From contig NZ_WBOF01000003.1 of the NCBI RefSeq assembly GCF_009569385.1, positions 124,001-188,000 of the forward strand: a DNA stretch of 64,000 bases, written 5' to 3'. The position numbers and the translations under genes were made by a program. Position 1 is the stretch's first letter, and each line of letters starts with the position of its first letter. Source of the stretch: Streptomyces kaniharaensis (lineage in GTDB: Bacteria > Actinomycetota > Actinomycetes > Streptomycetales > Streptomycetaceae). A model generated the notes under the pieces. It made no database searches and was not told where the DNA came from. It saw only the letters and a program-made list of their open reading frames with translations. Positions 8,197-18,000 of this stretch are shown here, piece after piece.

Positions 8197-8370
8197 GTGT
8201 ACTGCCCCGCTCTCTCGGAAGGCGCCGAACAGCAGGGCGGCCTCGCCGATGACGGACAAGCCTTTGCCCCGCACGTCACCGATCATCACGCGGACCCCAT
8301 CGTCGGTCCGGTTCGCGGCGTACAGGTCGCCGCCGAGGGGTGGAGCCGGCTGACCACTGCGGCAGGAACT
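8197..8370 (-). pseudogene. SpoIIE/PP2C-type phosphatase remnant
   Basis: On the minus strand a fragment reads LGGDLYAANRTDDGVRVMIGDVRGKGL followed by GEAALLFGAFRE. This is the metal-binding core (GGDxY, IGDVxGKG) of the SpoIIE-like serine phosphatases that pair with STAS proteins. Upstream the frame shifts and the rest of the phosphatase is absent; downstream it ends in unrelated codons. It is a decayed fragment with no start. Confidence 0.6.
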
Positions 8371-8396
8371 CCTTGGCCTGCGGGCCGATGTGGTGC

Positions 8397-9143
8397 CTAG
8401 CTCCCGACCTCCTTCCCCCACAGGTCCAGGCCCTCCCCCGCCGACGCCCGCACCAGGGCGTCGGTCAGCTCGTGCGGCGTGGAAAGCATCGGGTAGTGGC
8501 CGGTGTTGAGCTCGAAGTAGGTGACCCCCGGCTCGGCGAGCTTGGCGTACTGGGGCGCGCCGGTCCCGTGGAGGAACCGGGCGACTTCCAGGCTCAGACC
8601 GTTGGCGAGGCAGAAGACGCCCGTGGTGGGGATCGTGCGCCAGTTGCCGGTCAGCTCGATCGGTTCGGTGACGGTCCGGAAGGGGTGCGGGGTGGCCAGG
8701 CGGCGGTGGCGCGCCAGTTCGTCGTCCGGTACGCCGTGGACGGCGTCGATCCCGGGCGGGACCGGGATCACGTGGTCCTCCGCCATCTCCGCGAGGTGCG
8801 GCATGGACGTGGTCACCGCCTCGCCGGACTCCGGGAAGCCGGTGTCCACGAACACCACCCGCTCGACCTTCTCGGGCTGACGGTCGGCGGCCGCGAGGGC
8901 GGGGAAGCTGCCGTAGCTGTGCGCCACCAGCACCACCCCCGTGTCCTGGGCGGCGAGCGCCTCGCTCACCGCGTCCGTGTGTGCGGCGAGGCCGATCGCC
9001 GCGGCGTCCTCGCCGGCCCGCTCGCCGAGCCCCGGGAGGGTCAGCGCGATCGCCCGGTGTCCGCGCGCCGACAGCTCGGCGGCCACGGCGTCCCAGGCCC
9101 AACCGCCCATGAAGAGCCCGGGGACCAGCAGAAATGTCGTCAT
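8397..9143 (-). CDS. Alpha/beta hydrolase, esterase/salicylate-esterase-like
   Basis: A 248-residue alpha/beta hydrolase. It shows the FLLVPGLFMGGWAWD oxyanion region, the LVAHSYGSF nucleophile elbow (G-x-S-x-G variant A-H-S-Y-G), DTGFPESG after strand 6, and a C-terminal NTGHYPM catalytic His. The layout is that of the short esterases related to plant methyl-salicylate esterases (PF12697 group) common in Streptomyces. The ATG at 9143 has a GAAAGGGTCG SD. The long upstream frame is not supported. Substrate unknown. Confidence 0.82.
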   Translation of the reverse strand: MTTFLLVPGLFMGGWAWDAVAAELSARGHRAIALTLPGLGERAGEDAAAIGLAAHTDAVSEALAAQDTGVVLVAHSYGSFPALAAADRQPEKVERVVFVDTGFPESGEAVTTSMPHLAEMAEDHVIPVPPGIDAVHGVPDDELARHRRLATPHPFRTVTEPIELTGNWRTIPTTGVFCLANGLSLEVARFLHGTGAPQYAKLAEPGVTYFELNTGHYPMLSTPHELTDALVRASAGEGLDLWGKEVGS

Positions 9144-9988
9144 GATCGACCCTTTCGGTATCTCGGCTGTGCTGCCGGTCCGAACGTAGGACCTCCTCCT
9201 GCGGGAGATTCCAGTCCTGGCTTCGGGGAGCCGGGCTGGCTCGGCCGCCTCGCGGTGGAACGGCGCTGCGCGGTCGCGGTCGCCGTTGGGGTGAGCGCCT
9301 GGGCGATCAGGGCGTGGCATGCCCGCAGGTGCTGGTGGCGAGGGCGGTGGGCTCGGCGTTGACCGGCGCTGCGATCGGGAGTATCGCGGCGGAGTCGGTG
9401 GTCACGGCCGGGATGGTAGGGCCGGGGGTCGGGAGAGGGCGGGTTTCCGTACCTGGGCGGTGCGCTCCGGCGGCGGGAATCCGGGGAATGAAGGGCAGGG
9501 TCTCTGCTCTTCCTGATCACCGCCTGCCGGGCCGAACCATCTGTACAGAGAGGACAGTAGGCGCTCCGAGGAGGCCCCTTCGCAGGCGGCGTCGAATCCC
9601 GGGACGGATCAGGCTCTCTTTCGCCGACCTCCCGACGGCTGATCAATCTCCGGCGGTGCAACGGCCGTTCGCCCCTACGCCTCCGAGCAGGAGGGATCCG
9701 CGGCGTCCGGTCGCTCCGAGCTCCTTGCCGCGGCTGCGCACGCGAGGCCGGAAATGGCGGGTGGTGATCGTCACATCCCCACAGGGCAAGTCGCTTTGGG
9801 TAATACGATAGTCTCCGATAGTGATTGACGCGCCCACGCCATGCGGCACTCCCACGACCAGGGAGAAGTCCGCACAGTAGCCATGGGCGCATCGAGTTCC
9901 GGCGTGCACGAAGGTGATGACGATTCACCTCGCGTGATTTTACGTGGCTTTAATCAGCCGGACCCGCGCAAGAAAGAAAGAGGGTGTC
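9144..9988. other. Gene-free 845-base stretch upstream of the lipstatin-type operon
   Basis: The open frames here have no RBS, domain or conserved-looking product. The right end should carry the operon promoter. A heptamer CGATAGT occurs twice exactly 10 bases apart (9806-9812 and 9816-9822), resembling the tandem heptamers bound by activators. No other structure was found. Confidence 0.5.
9806..9822 (+). promoter_or_regulatory. Direct heptamer repeat upstream of lstA-like gene
   Basis: CGATAGT-CTC-CGATAGT: two identical heptamers on one helical face, about 170 bases before the first biosynthetic gene. SARP activators bind direct heptamers, usually with 11-base periodicity, so the match is suggestive only. 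A TAATACGAT stretch overlaps and could be a -10. Confidence 0.35.
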
Positions 9989-11038
9989 GTGAACAAGACT
10001 CGCTTAGAAGCCATCGGGGCCTACCTCCCCGCCACGGTGATGACCACCCGGGAGCTCCTCGACCGCCTGGAGAAGGCCCCGGAGTTCGACCTCGTGAAGA
10101 TCACCGGGACGACGGAACGGCGGGTGGCGGACGACACCGCGCAGAACCCCGAGAACAGCCTCACGATGGCGGTCTCGGCGGCCCGCGACTGTCTGAGCCG
10201 GTCCCGCTACGCACCGGACGGGATCGACGCCGTGATCTCCTGCTCCATCAGCCGCATGACCGACGGCGGGCGTCTGCAGTTCGAGCCCTCGTTCGCGCAC
10301 CGCATCGCCAAGGAGATCGGCGCCGACCGCGCCGTCCACTTCGACGTCTCCAACGCCTGCGCTGGCATGATGACCGGTGTCCTCCTGCTGGACCGGATGA
10401 TCCGCGCCGGCACCGTGCGCAACGGCCTGGTGCTGAGCGGGGAACAGATCTCCCCCATCGCCTTCACCGCCGCGCGCGAGATGGAGGACAGCAGGGACCC
10501 CCAGTTCGCGTCGATGTCCGTAGGCGACTCCGCCGTCGCCCTGGTGATGGACCGCGCGACGGACGACCGGGACGTGATCCACGACATCGAGCTGATGACG
10601 TGCTCGGAGTACTCGCACCTGTGCCTCGGCATGCCCAGTGACGGCACCGGCGGCATGGCCATGTACACCAACAACAAGGAGATGCACGCCGAGGACCGGC
10701 TCTCGCTGTGGCCGGCCTTCCACGGGGACCGGCTGGCCGAGCAGGGCCGCCGATTCGCCGACGAGGGATACGACTTCGTCATCCACCACCAGGTCGGCAC
10801 CCGGTTCGTGGACTTCATGAACGCCACGGGCGAGAGCCGCTTCGCCGCACCCATGCCGCCGTCCCTCTCGGTCGTCGACCGGCTGGCCAACACCGCCACC
10901 ACGTCGCACTACCTGGTGCTGCACCAGGCGCTCGCCGAGGGCCGCATACCCGAAGGGTCGAAGGTGCTGATGGTGCCCGCGGCCTCGGGTGTCGTGACCG
11001 GCTTCCTGTCCGCGACCGTCTCCTCCCTGGAGGTGTGA
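9989..11038 (+). CDS. lstA: KAS III/OleA-type condensing enzyme subunit A (LstA-like)
   Basis: A 349-residue ketoacyl-synthase III fold. The catalytic triad is intact: Cys in DVSNACAGMMTG, His in DFVIHHQVG, Asn in RLANTATTSHY. LstA with LstB forms a heterodimer that joins two fatty acyl chains by Claisen condensation in lipstatin biosynthesis. GTG 9989 was chosen because a purine-rich AAGAAAGAGGG SD precedes it. Codon 6 is TTA (10004-10006), rare in Streptomyces and read by the bldA tRNA, which points to developmental control. It is the first of six tightly spaced genes in lst order. Confidence 0.85.
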   Translation: MNKTRLEAIGAYLPATVMTTRELLDRLEKAPEFDLVKITGTTERRVADDTAQNPENSLTMAVSAARDCLSRSRYAPDGIDAVISCSISRMTDGGRLQFEPSFAHRIAKEIGADRAVHFDVSNACAGMMTGVLLLDRMIRAGTVRNGLVLSGEQISPIAFTAAREMEDSRDPQFASMSVGDSAVALVMDRATDDRDVIHDIELMTCSEYSHLCLGMPSDGTGGMAMYTNNKEMHAEDRLSLWPAFHGDRLAEQGRRFADEGYDFVIHHQVGTRFVDFMNATGESRFAAPMPPSLSVVDRLANTATTSHYLVLHQALAEGRIPEGSKVLMVPAASGVVTGFLSATVSSLEV

Positions 11039-11040
11039 CC

Positions 11041-12009
11041 ATGGCCACCGTCATCACCTCGGCCGCGCTCGCCCCGGCCCACGGCTCCGGCAGCTCCGGC
11101 AGCTCCATCGGCCACGCGGCCGCGGCCGGCCGCGCCTGCCTGGAACAGGCCGGGCTGTCCGCCGCCGACGTCGACGTCCTCATCAACGTCGGCGTCTACC
11201 GCGACTCCAACATCGTCGAACCGTCCGTCGCCGCGCTCATCCAGAAGAGCATCGGCATCAACCTCGACTACCTCCGCTCCCCCGACCGGCGGGCCGCGTT
11301 CTCCTTCGACCTGATGAACGGGGCCTGCGGCGTGCTCAACGCCGTCCAGGCGGCCGGCGCCCTGCTCTCCACCGGCGGCGCCCGCCGGGTCATGGTGGTC
11401 TGCGCCGACACCCACCCCTCGACGGACCCCTCCCGCGCCGGCACAACCGCCTTCCCCTACGCGAGCACCGGAGCGGCCCTGCTGCTGGAACACACCGGCG
11501 ACGCCCTCGGCTTCGGCCGTGTGCACCACCGGTCCCTGCCCGGCGGACACGGCGTCAACGGCTACCTGCCGCTGCCCGACGTCGGTGCCGACGGACGCAA
11601 CAGCATCGTCGTGGACCGCGACGACGACGTCCTGGACCGGATGCTGGCCCTCGCCGTCGACTCCGTCCACACCGTGCTGAACGCCGAGGACGGCGCCCAC
11701 GGCACGGATGACGCCGGCCGGGCGCACGTCGCCCTCGACCGCACCCTGCTGGTCACCTCGCAGCCGTCACCCGCGTTCGCCGCGCGCCTCGCCAAACGCC
11801 TCGGCCTCGCCTCCGACGCCGCCGTCACCGTCGAAGGCGTCCACGGCGACCCGCACACCTCGGCGCTCGTCCACGGCTACCGCCAGGCCCTGGACACCGG
11901 CCGGCTCGCCGGACACGACCGGGTGCTCTTCCTCACGGTCGGCGCGGGACTCACCTCGGCGGCCTCGCTCTACCGGCTGCCCGACACCGGCGACGGGACC
12001 GCCCGATGA
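11041..12009 (+). CDS. lstB: KAS III-like partner subunit (LstB-like)
   Basis: A 322-residue thiolase-fold protein, two bases after lstA. It keeps a Cys in DLMNGACGVLNA, but the position of the active-site His reads VTSQPSPAF and the Asn region reads HGDPHTSALVHGY, so two triad residues are not recognisable. This matches a partner subunit that supports a catalytically complete LstA. A Gly/Ser-rich N-terminus (GSGSSGSSIG) is unusual. Pairing with the preceding gene reproduces the lstA-lstB arrangement of the lipstatin operon; bacterial OleA enzymes are usually homodimers. Confidence 0.82.
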   Translation: MATVITSAALAPAHGSGSSGSSIGHAAAAGRACLEQAGLSAADVDVLINVGVYRDSNIVEPSVAALIQKSIGINLDYLRSPDRRAAFSFDLMNGACGVLNAVQAAGALLSTGGARRVMVVCADTHPSTDPSRAGTTAFPYASTGAALLLEHTGDALGFGRVHHRSLPGGHGVNGYLPLPDVGADGRNSIVVDRDDDVLDRMLALAVDSVHTVLNAEDGAHGTDDAGRAHVALDRTLLVTSQPSPAFAARLAKRLGLASDAAVTVEGVHGDPHTSALVHGYRQALDTGRLAGHDRVLFLTVGAGLTSAASLYRLPDTGDGTAR

Positions 12010-13976
12010 CGCCCGCCCCCTCCCTCCCCCGGGACCGGCCCGCCTCCCCGGCGGAACTGTTCGCCGGGCACGCCGCCCGCACACCCGGCAGGACCGCGCT
12101 CATCCACCCCGACGCCGAGCGCACCGGGCCGGACGGCCGCGCCGCCCACACCATGGTCGGCTACGCCGAACTCGCCACCAGGGTCGCGGCCTGCGCCGCC
12201 GGCCTGGAAGCGCACGGCATCCGCCGCGGCACCCGCACGGCCCTGCTGGTGCCGCCCGGCGGCGACCTGCTGACCCTGGTCCTCGCCATGATGCACGTGG
12301 GCGCCGTGCCGGTCGTCGTGGACCCCGGCATGGGCCTGGACCGCATGCTCGACTGCCTGCGGCGGGTCCGCGTGGAGGCCTTCATCGGCGTCCCGAAGGC
12401 CCAGGTGCTGCGGCGGCTGCGCCCGCGCGCCTTCGCCGGGGTGCGCAGCTCGGTCACGGTGGGCGGCGCGGACGGCACCGCCCTGCGCAAGCTGATCGCC
12501 GCCGGCGCCGGCCGGCCGGCGCCGCCCCCGGCGCGAACCGGCCCGGACGACCTCGCGCTCATCGGCTACACCACCGGCAGCACCGGTCCGGCCAAGCCGG
12601 TGGAGGTCACCGTCGGCATGCTCCGCGCGATGGCGCAGGGGGCCGAGGAGAGCCACTTCACGGACGACGAGACGACCACCCTGGTCACCATGCCGCTCAT
12701 GGGCGTGTTCGACCTGCTGGCCGGGCGCACCGTGGTCGTGCCGAGGATGGACATGGCCCGGGTCGGCGCCGCCGACCCGGCGCCGCTCGCCGACGCCATC
12801 CGGCGCTTCGGGGTGGACGCGATGTTCGCCTCCCCGGCGCTGCTGGCCCCCTTCGTCTCCCACCTGGCCGCGACCGGGACGCCGGTGCCCTCGCTGCGCC
12901 TGGTCATCTCCGGCGGCGCCCCGGTGAGCCCCGCTCTGATGGGCGCGCTGCGCGCCGTACTGCCCGACGAGGCACGCGTGTTCAGCACCTATGGGGCGAC
13001 CGAGGCCCTGCCCATGGCGTTGTTGGAGAGCCGTGAGGCGCTGGCCGGTCTCGCCGACGGTCCGGCCGCCGGACTCGGTGTCTGCCTGGGCCGCCCGGCG
13101 CCGGGCATGGCGGTGCGTACCGTCGCGATCAGTGACGGGCCGGTGCCCCGGTGGGAGCCTGGCCTGGCCGTACCGCCCGGTGAGCCGGGCGAGATCGTGG
13201 TGAGCGGGCGGGCCGTCAGCCCCCGCTACTTCCGGACGGCGCAGGCCGACGCCGACCACAAGATCCAGGACGGCGTCACCCGCTGGCACCGTACCGGTGA
13301 CGTCGGATGGATCGACGAGGCGGGCCGGATCTGGTTCTGCGGACGCAAGAGCCAGCGGGTCCGCACACCCGACGGCGACCTGCACACGGTGCGCTGCGAA
13401 AGCGTCTTCAACGCCCATCCGCGGGTGCGGCGCACCGCCCTGGTCGGCGTCGGGCCGCGCGGGCGGGAGCGGCCGGTGCTGTGCGTGGAGCTGGCGCCCG
13501 GCACCGGCCGGGACCAATGGCCGCGCATCTCGGACGAGTTGCGGGCCCTCGGTGCGACCAGCCCGATGACGAAGCCGATCGCGGACTTCCTGCCGCACCC
13601 GGCGTTCCCGGTGGACGTGCGCCACAACGCCAAGATCCGCCGGGAATTGCTGGCCGGCTGGGCCGAGGACCGGCTCACCGGGAGCCGGCGCCCGACGGCC
13701 GCGGGCCTGGCGCTGCGCGCCGTACCGCTGGCCGGCTGGGCGTACGTGGCCGCCTGGCCGCTGCTGCCCTGGGACCATCCGGTGCTCACCGCGCTGTGGT
13801 GGCTCGACGTCTTCCTCAGCGTCGTCGTCCACGCGGCGCAGATACCGGCCGCGCTGCGTGCGGAGCGGGAACTGGCCACCGGCCGCAGGCCGTGGGCCAC
13901 CGCCGCTCTCACGATGCTCTTCGGGGCGACGTGGTGGCGGACGGCCCGCGCCGGCAGGAAGGGTGTTTCGCCATGA
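12006..13976 (+). CDS. lstC: OleC/LstC-like AMP-binding beta-lactone synthetase homologue
   Basis: A 656-residue adenylate-forming enzyme. It has a YTTGSTGPAKPVE phosphate loop (~residue 190), STYGATEALP, WHRTGDVGWIDEAGRIWF with GRKSQRVRT, and PVDVRHNAKIRRE near residue 540. These features match OleC, which makes a beta-lactone from a beta-hydroxy acid, and LstC. Beyond the catalytic domain, about 100 residues form hydrophobic segments (PLAGWAYVAAWPLLPW, WWLDVFLSVVVHAAQI, AALTMLFGATWW), a membrane-like extension that typical OleC lacks. It overlaps lstB and the next gene by 4 bases each. Confidence 0.82.
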   Translation: MTPAPSLPRDRPASPAELFAGHAARTPGRTALIHPDAERTGPDGRAAHTMVGYAELATRVAACAAGLEAHGIRRGTRTALLVPPGGDLLTLVLAMMHVGAVPVVVDPGMGLDRMLDCLRRVRVEAFIGVPKAQVLRRLRPRAFAGVRSSVTVGGADGTALRKLIAAGAGRPAPPPARTGPDDLALIGYTTGSTGPAKPVEVTVGMLRAMAQGAEESHFTDDETTTLVTMPLMGVFDLLAGRTVVVPRMDMARVGAADPAPLADAIRRFGVDAMFASPALLAPFVSHLAATGTPVPSLRLVISGGAPVSPALMGALRAVLPDEARVFSTYGATEALPMALLESREALAGLADGPAAGLGVCLGRPAPGMAVRTVAISDGPVPRWEPGLAVPPGEPGEIVVSGRAVSPRYFRTAQADADHKIQDGVTRWHRTGDVGWIDEAGRIWFCGRKSQRVRTPDGDLHTVRCESVFNAHPRVRRTALVGVGPRGRERPVLCVELAPGTGRDQWPRISDELRALGATSPMTKPIADFLPHPAFPVDVRHNAKIRRELLAGWAEDRLTGSRRPTAAGLALRAVPLAGWAYVAAWPLLPWDHPVLTALWWLDVFLSVVVHAAQIPAALRAERELATGRRPWATAALTMLFGATWWRTARAGRKGVSP

Positions 13977-15010
13977 AGGTCCTGGTGACGGGCGCGTCCG
14001 GATTCCTGGGCAGTCACATCGTCGACGCCTGTCTGCGGGCCGGCGACGAGGTCCGCGTGCTGGTGCGCGAGGGAAGCGACCTCAGCCATCTGCGCACCGT
14101 GGCGGGCATCGAGTTCGCCTACGGCGACCTGCGGGACCCGGCCGCGCTGAGGGCGGCGGTGGACGGGATCGACGCGGTGCACCACAGCGCCGCCCGGGTC
14201 ACCGACCGGGGCACCCGGGCCCAGTTCCGCGACGAGAACGTCGACGGCACGCGGCGGCTGATGACGGCGGCCCGCGACGCCGGGGCGCGGCGGTTCGTGT
14301 TCATCGGCAGTCCCAGCGCGCTGATGGGTGTGCGCGACGGCGACCGGCTCGGCATCGACGAGAGCGAGCCCTACCCGAAGCGCTTCCTCAACCTGTACTC
14401 GGAGACCAAGGCCGCCGCGGAACGTCTCGTCCTGGCCGCCGACCGGCCGGACTTCACCACGGTCGCGCTGCGGCCGCGCGCCGTGTGGGGCCCGCGCGAC
14501 CATTCCGGGTTCATGCCGCGTCTGCTGGCGAAGATGATGGCCGCGCGCCTGCCCGACCTCTCCGGAGGAAGGCCCGTCCACGCCTCGCTGTGCCACTGCG
14601 ACAACGCCGCCGAGGCGAGTGTCCGGGCCGCCCGGGCCCAAGGAGTGGGCGGCCGGGCCTACTTCGTCGCGGACCCGGAGCCGGTGGAGGTGTGGAGCAC
14701 CCTCGCCGACCTCGCCGAACGCTTCGGCGGCACGCCCCCGACCGGGCGGGTCCCCCTCGGACCGCTGCGTGCCGCCGCCTTCGCGGCGGACATGGCGCGC
14801 AAGCTGCCTCCGCTCGCCAGGCACACATCCCCGTCCCTGTCCCGCTACTCGCTGGCACTGCTGACCCGGTCGGCCACGTACGACACCTCGGCGGCGCGCC
14901 GCGACCTCGGGGCGCCGGTGGTGGACCACGAGACCGGGATGGCCCGGCTGGCGGCCTGGATCGACGAGATCGGCGGAGTCGGCGAGTTCGTCAGGAAGGT
15001 GAAGCCTTGA
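13973..15010 (+). CDS. lstD: NAD(P)-dependent 3-oxo acid reductase (OleD/LstD-like)
   Basis: A 345-residue extended SDR of the 3-beta-hydroxysteroid-dehydrogenase type. The Rossmann motif VTGASGFLGSH is at residues 5-15, a GDLRD motif follows, and the active site is Ser (FIGSPSA) with YSETK. In olefin and lipstatin pathways the homologue reduces the 2-alkyl-3-oxo acid made by OleA or LstA/B to the 3-hydroxy acid. The start overlaps the lstC stop (ATGA). No transmembrane segment is present. Length is normal. Confidence 0.87.
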   Translation: MKVLVTGASGFLGSHIVDACLRAGDEVRVLVREGSDLSHLRTVAGIEFAYGDLRDPAALRAAVDGIDAVHHSAARVTDRGTRAQFRDENVDGTRRLMTAARDAGARRFVFIGSPSALMGVRDGDRLGIDESEPYPKRFLNLYSETKAAAERLVLAADRPDFTTVALRPRAVWGPRDHSGFMPRLLAKMMAARLPDLSGGRPVHASLCHCDNAAEASVRAARAQGVGGRAYFVADPEPVEVWSTLADLAERFGGTPPTGRVPLGPLRAAAFAADMARKLPPLARHTSPSLSRYSLALLTRSATYDTSAARRDLGAPVVDHETGMARLAAWIDEIGGVGEFVRKVKP

Positions 15011-18000
15011 CCGTGCACGACACAACCACCGGGTCCGGTACCGGGTCCGTCAGTGGAAGCGCCTGCGTCTTCCGGCGGCCCGTCTCGCCCACCGAGTGGT
15101 CCTACCTCGCCGCCGCCCGGCTCGGCGAGATGATGGTGATCCAGCTCGTGGTCGAAGGCGACGGGGAGATCGCCGCCCAGGCACTGGCCCGCGCCGTGGC
15201 ACGGGCCTCCCGGTCCTGCCCCGGTTCCCGGGTCGTGCGCCGCGGCCGGACGTGGACCGACAGCGGGGTGCCGGCCAGGGTCGTGGTCGTGGACGCCGGC
15301 TCCTTCGACCGCACCGCGCTGACCGGACTGCCGGAGCTGACCGGCCACTTGGCGCAGGCCGAGGACCGTCCGGCGTGCGAGGTGCTGCTGCTCACCGGGC
15401 AGCCGTCCACCGTGGTCTTCCGCGCCGCGCACGCGGTGATGGACCTCAAGGGCCTGCGGACCTGGGCCGCCGAGGTCTTCCGCGCCCTCCGGGGCGAGCC
15501 GCCGCAGGACGCCGCGGACACGCTGACGGACTACCGGCTCCTCGACTCACTGGGCAGGACCGGGCAGCGTCCCCGCCTCGGGCTCGACCAGCGTTCTCCG
15601 CTGGGCGGCCAGGCGGGCATGGCCGCCGTGTGGCGGCGGCGGACCGTGCCCGGCCGGCCCGCGGCCGCGACCGCGAGGGTTTCGGCGGCGCTCGCCGAAG
15701 CCGTCGGCTCCCCGGCCCGGATCATGGTGCCGGTCGACCTGCGACGACACGCACGTGCCTCGTCCGCCACGGCGAACCTCACCCTGCCCGTGTTCCTCGA
15801 CGTGCCGCCCGGCCAGGGTCCGGACGCCGTCCACCGCCGGCTGCTGGACGCCCTCGCGGACCGGCGGGAACTGGCGGCCGGAGCCGAGGCGTCGCTCGCC
15901 GGGCTTCCGCTGCCCGTGGCCGCGGCCCTCGTCCGCGCCTCCAGGACCGCGGGCCTGGCACGGCAGCGCCACCTCGCCTCGGCGATCGTCTCGCACGCCG
16001 GCCGGCTGGATCCCGCGGAGTTCAGCGCCGACGGGTTCGCCGCGACCACGGTCTACGCCCTGCCCGTCCACGCCCCCCTGGTGCCCTTCAGCGTCGTGCT
16101 GCTCGAACTGCCCGGCCACACCGAGCTGGTGGTCTCCGCCCGAGGGGCCGCGGACGTGGGTGAGCGCTGCGACGCGCTGATCGACCGGATCGCCGGGGCG
16201 CTCATGACGGGCGAACCGGCGGCGGGTTCCGGGGAGTTGCCGGCGGCGGGTTCGCAGGAGTTGCGGCGACCGCGTTTTGAGCCCGGCGCCGCCGAGCGGC
16301 TCCTCGCCCCGGGGCCCGAGGGGCTGCCGCCGCTGGACACCACGGTCGTCCAGCTGTTCCGCGCGCAGGCCGTCCGCTCCCCGCAGGCCCCCGCGGTGAC
16401 CGGTGACGCCGCGCACTGGTCGTACCGCGAACTGGACCGGCGCTCCGACGCCGTCTGCGCCGAACTGCTCGCCAGGGGCGTGCGGCGCGGTGAGGTCGTC
16501 GGGGTCGTCGCCGACCGCACGGCGTACGGGCTCGCGGGCGTCTGGGGCGTCCTCAAGGCGGGCGCGGCGTTCCTGCCCGTCGACGTCCGCAATCCGGCGC
16601 AGCGCGTCGCGGAGCTGCTGGGTGACGCGCAGGCCCGGTTCTGCCTGGCGGAGGCCGCCTGGGCGGATCTCGCCCGGGGGTTTGACGGTACGACGATCCT
16701 GCTGGAGGACGTCGCCACCGTCGCCACCGACGGCGGTCCGCTCGACGCGCGGGCGCGGGAGGCACTCGCCACCGCCGCGCCGGGCCCGGACGACCTGGCG
16801 TACGTCATCTACACCTCGGGGTCCACCGGCCGGCCCAAGGGCGTGCAGGTGGAGCACCGGAGCCTGGTCAACGCCGTCGGCTGGCTGGCCCCGCTCATGC
16901 GGTGCGACGCGGGGACCCGTGCCGCGTACTCCTTCTCGCCCGGTTTCGACCTGTCGCTGATGCAGATCTTCCCGCCGCTGCTGCACGGCGGAGCGATCGT
17001 GCCGGTACCCGGCGAGCTCGACCACCTCAAGCTCCGCGACATGTTCTCGGGCCGGCTCGCCAACACCCTGTCGCTCACCCCGACCCATCTCGACCTCGCG
17101 GCACGGCTCGGTGTCCGACCGACGGGCATCCGCGCGCTGCAGCTGGGCGGCGAGAACCTCACCGCGGCCACGGCCCGACGGGCGCGCGAGGACTTCGGAG
17201 CGGACTGTCTCATCGTCAACGCCTACGGCCCCACCGAGGCCACGCTCGCCTGTACGGTCGCCGTCGTCGAGGACGGCATCTCCCGCGGGTCGGCGCCGAT
17301 CGGCGTTCCGGTGCACCGCACCGGGGTGAGCGTGCTGGACGAGCGGCGGCGCGAGGTCCCGGACGGCCGGCTCGGCGAGCTGTACGTCACTGGCGTGCAG
17401 CTGGCCCGCGGTTACCTGGGCCGCCCCGACCTCACCGACGAACGGTTCGTCCTCCTGCCGGACGGCCGCCGTGCCTACCGGACCGGGGACCTGGTGCTGC
17501 GGCTGCCCGACGGACAGCTGGAGTACACGGGACGCGTCGACGACCAGGTGAAGATCCGCGGCCACCGGGTGGAACCGGCCGAGGTCGAGGCGGCGCTGAC
17601 CGGGATGCCGGACATCGCCCAGGCCGCCGTGGTCGCCCGCGGCCGGACCGAGGAGGTACGGGCCCTGTGCGCGTTCGTCGTCCTCGCCCAGGACATCACC
17701 GCCATCGACGAGGCCGCCGTACGGGCCGAGCTGGCCCGGTCGCTGCCGCCGCACCTGGTGCCCACCGTGGTACGCGTTCTCCCGGCGCTGCCGGAGACCG
17801 CCAGCGGCAAGACCGACCGCAAGGCGCTGCCGGATCCCTTCGAGGCCGCCACGGCGGGTGCGGACGGCTCACCGGGCGGGGCGGGCTTTGATGCGGGCTC
17901 CGATGCGCGCTCTGGTCACGCCGTGGCAGACGTGACCGCGGAGATCTGGTCGCGGGTCCTGCGTTGCGAGGCCGCGGGCCTCGACGCCTCGTCCGACTTC

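Noticed and set aside
9314..9811. Plus-strand 165-codon frame upstream of lstA
   Set aside because: No SD, no domain, Arg/Pro-rich composition typical of a shadow frame.
13858..15006. Very long NRPS frame starting at 13858
   Set aside because: The part before 15007 overlaps lstD in another frame and has no domain. The condensation domain begins after 15007.
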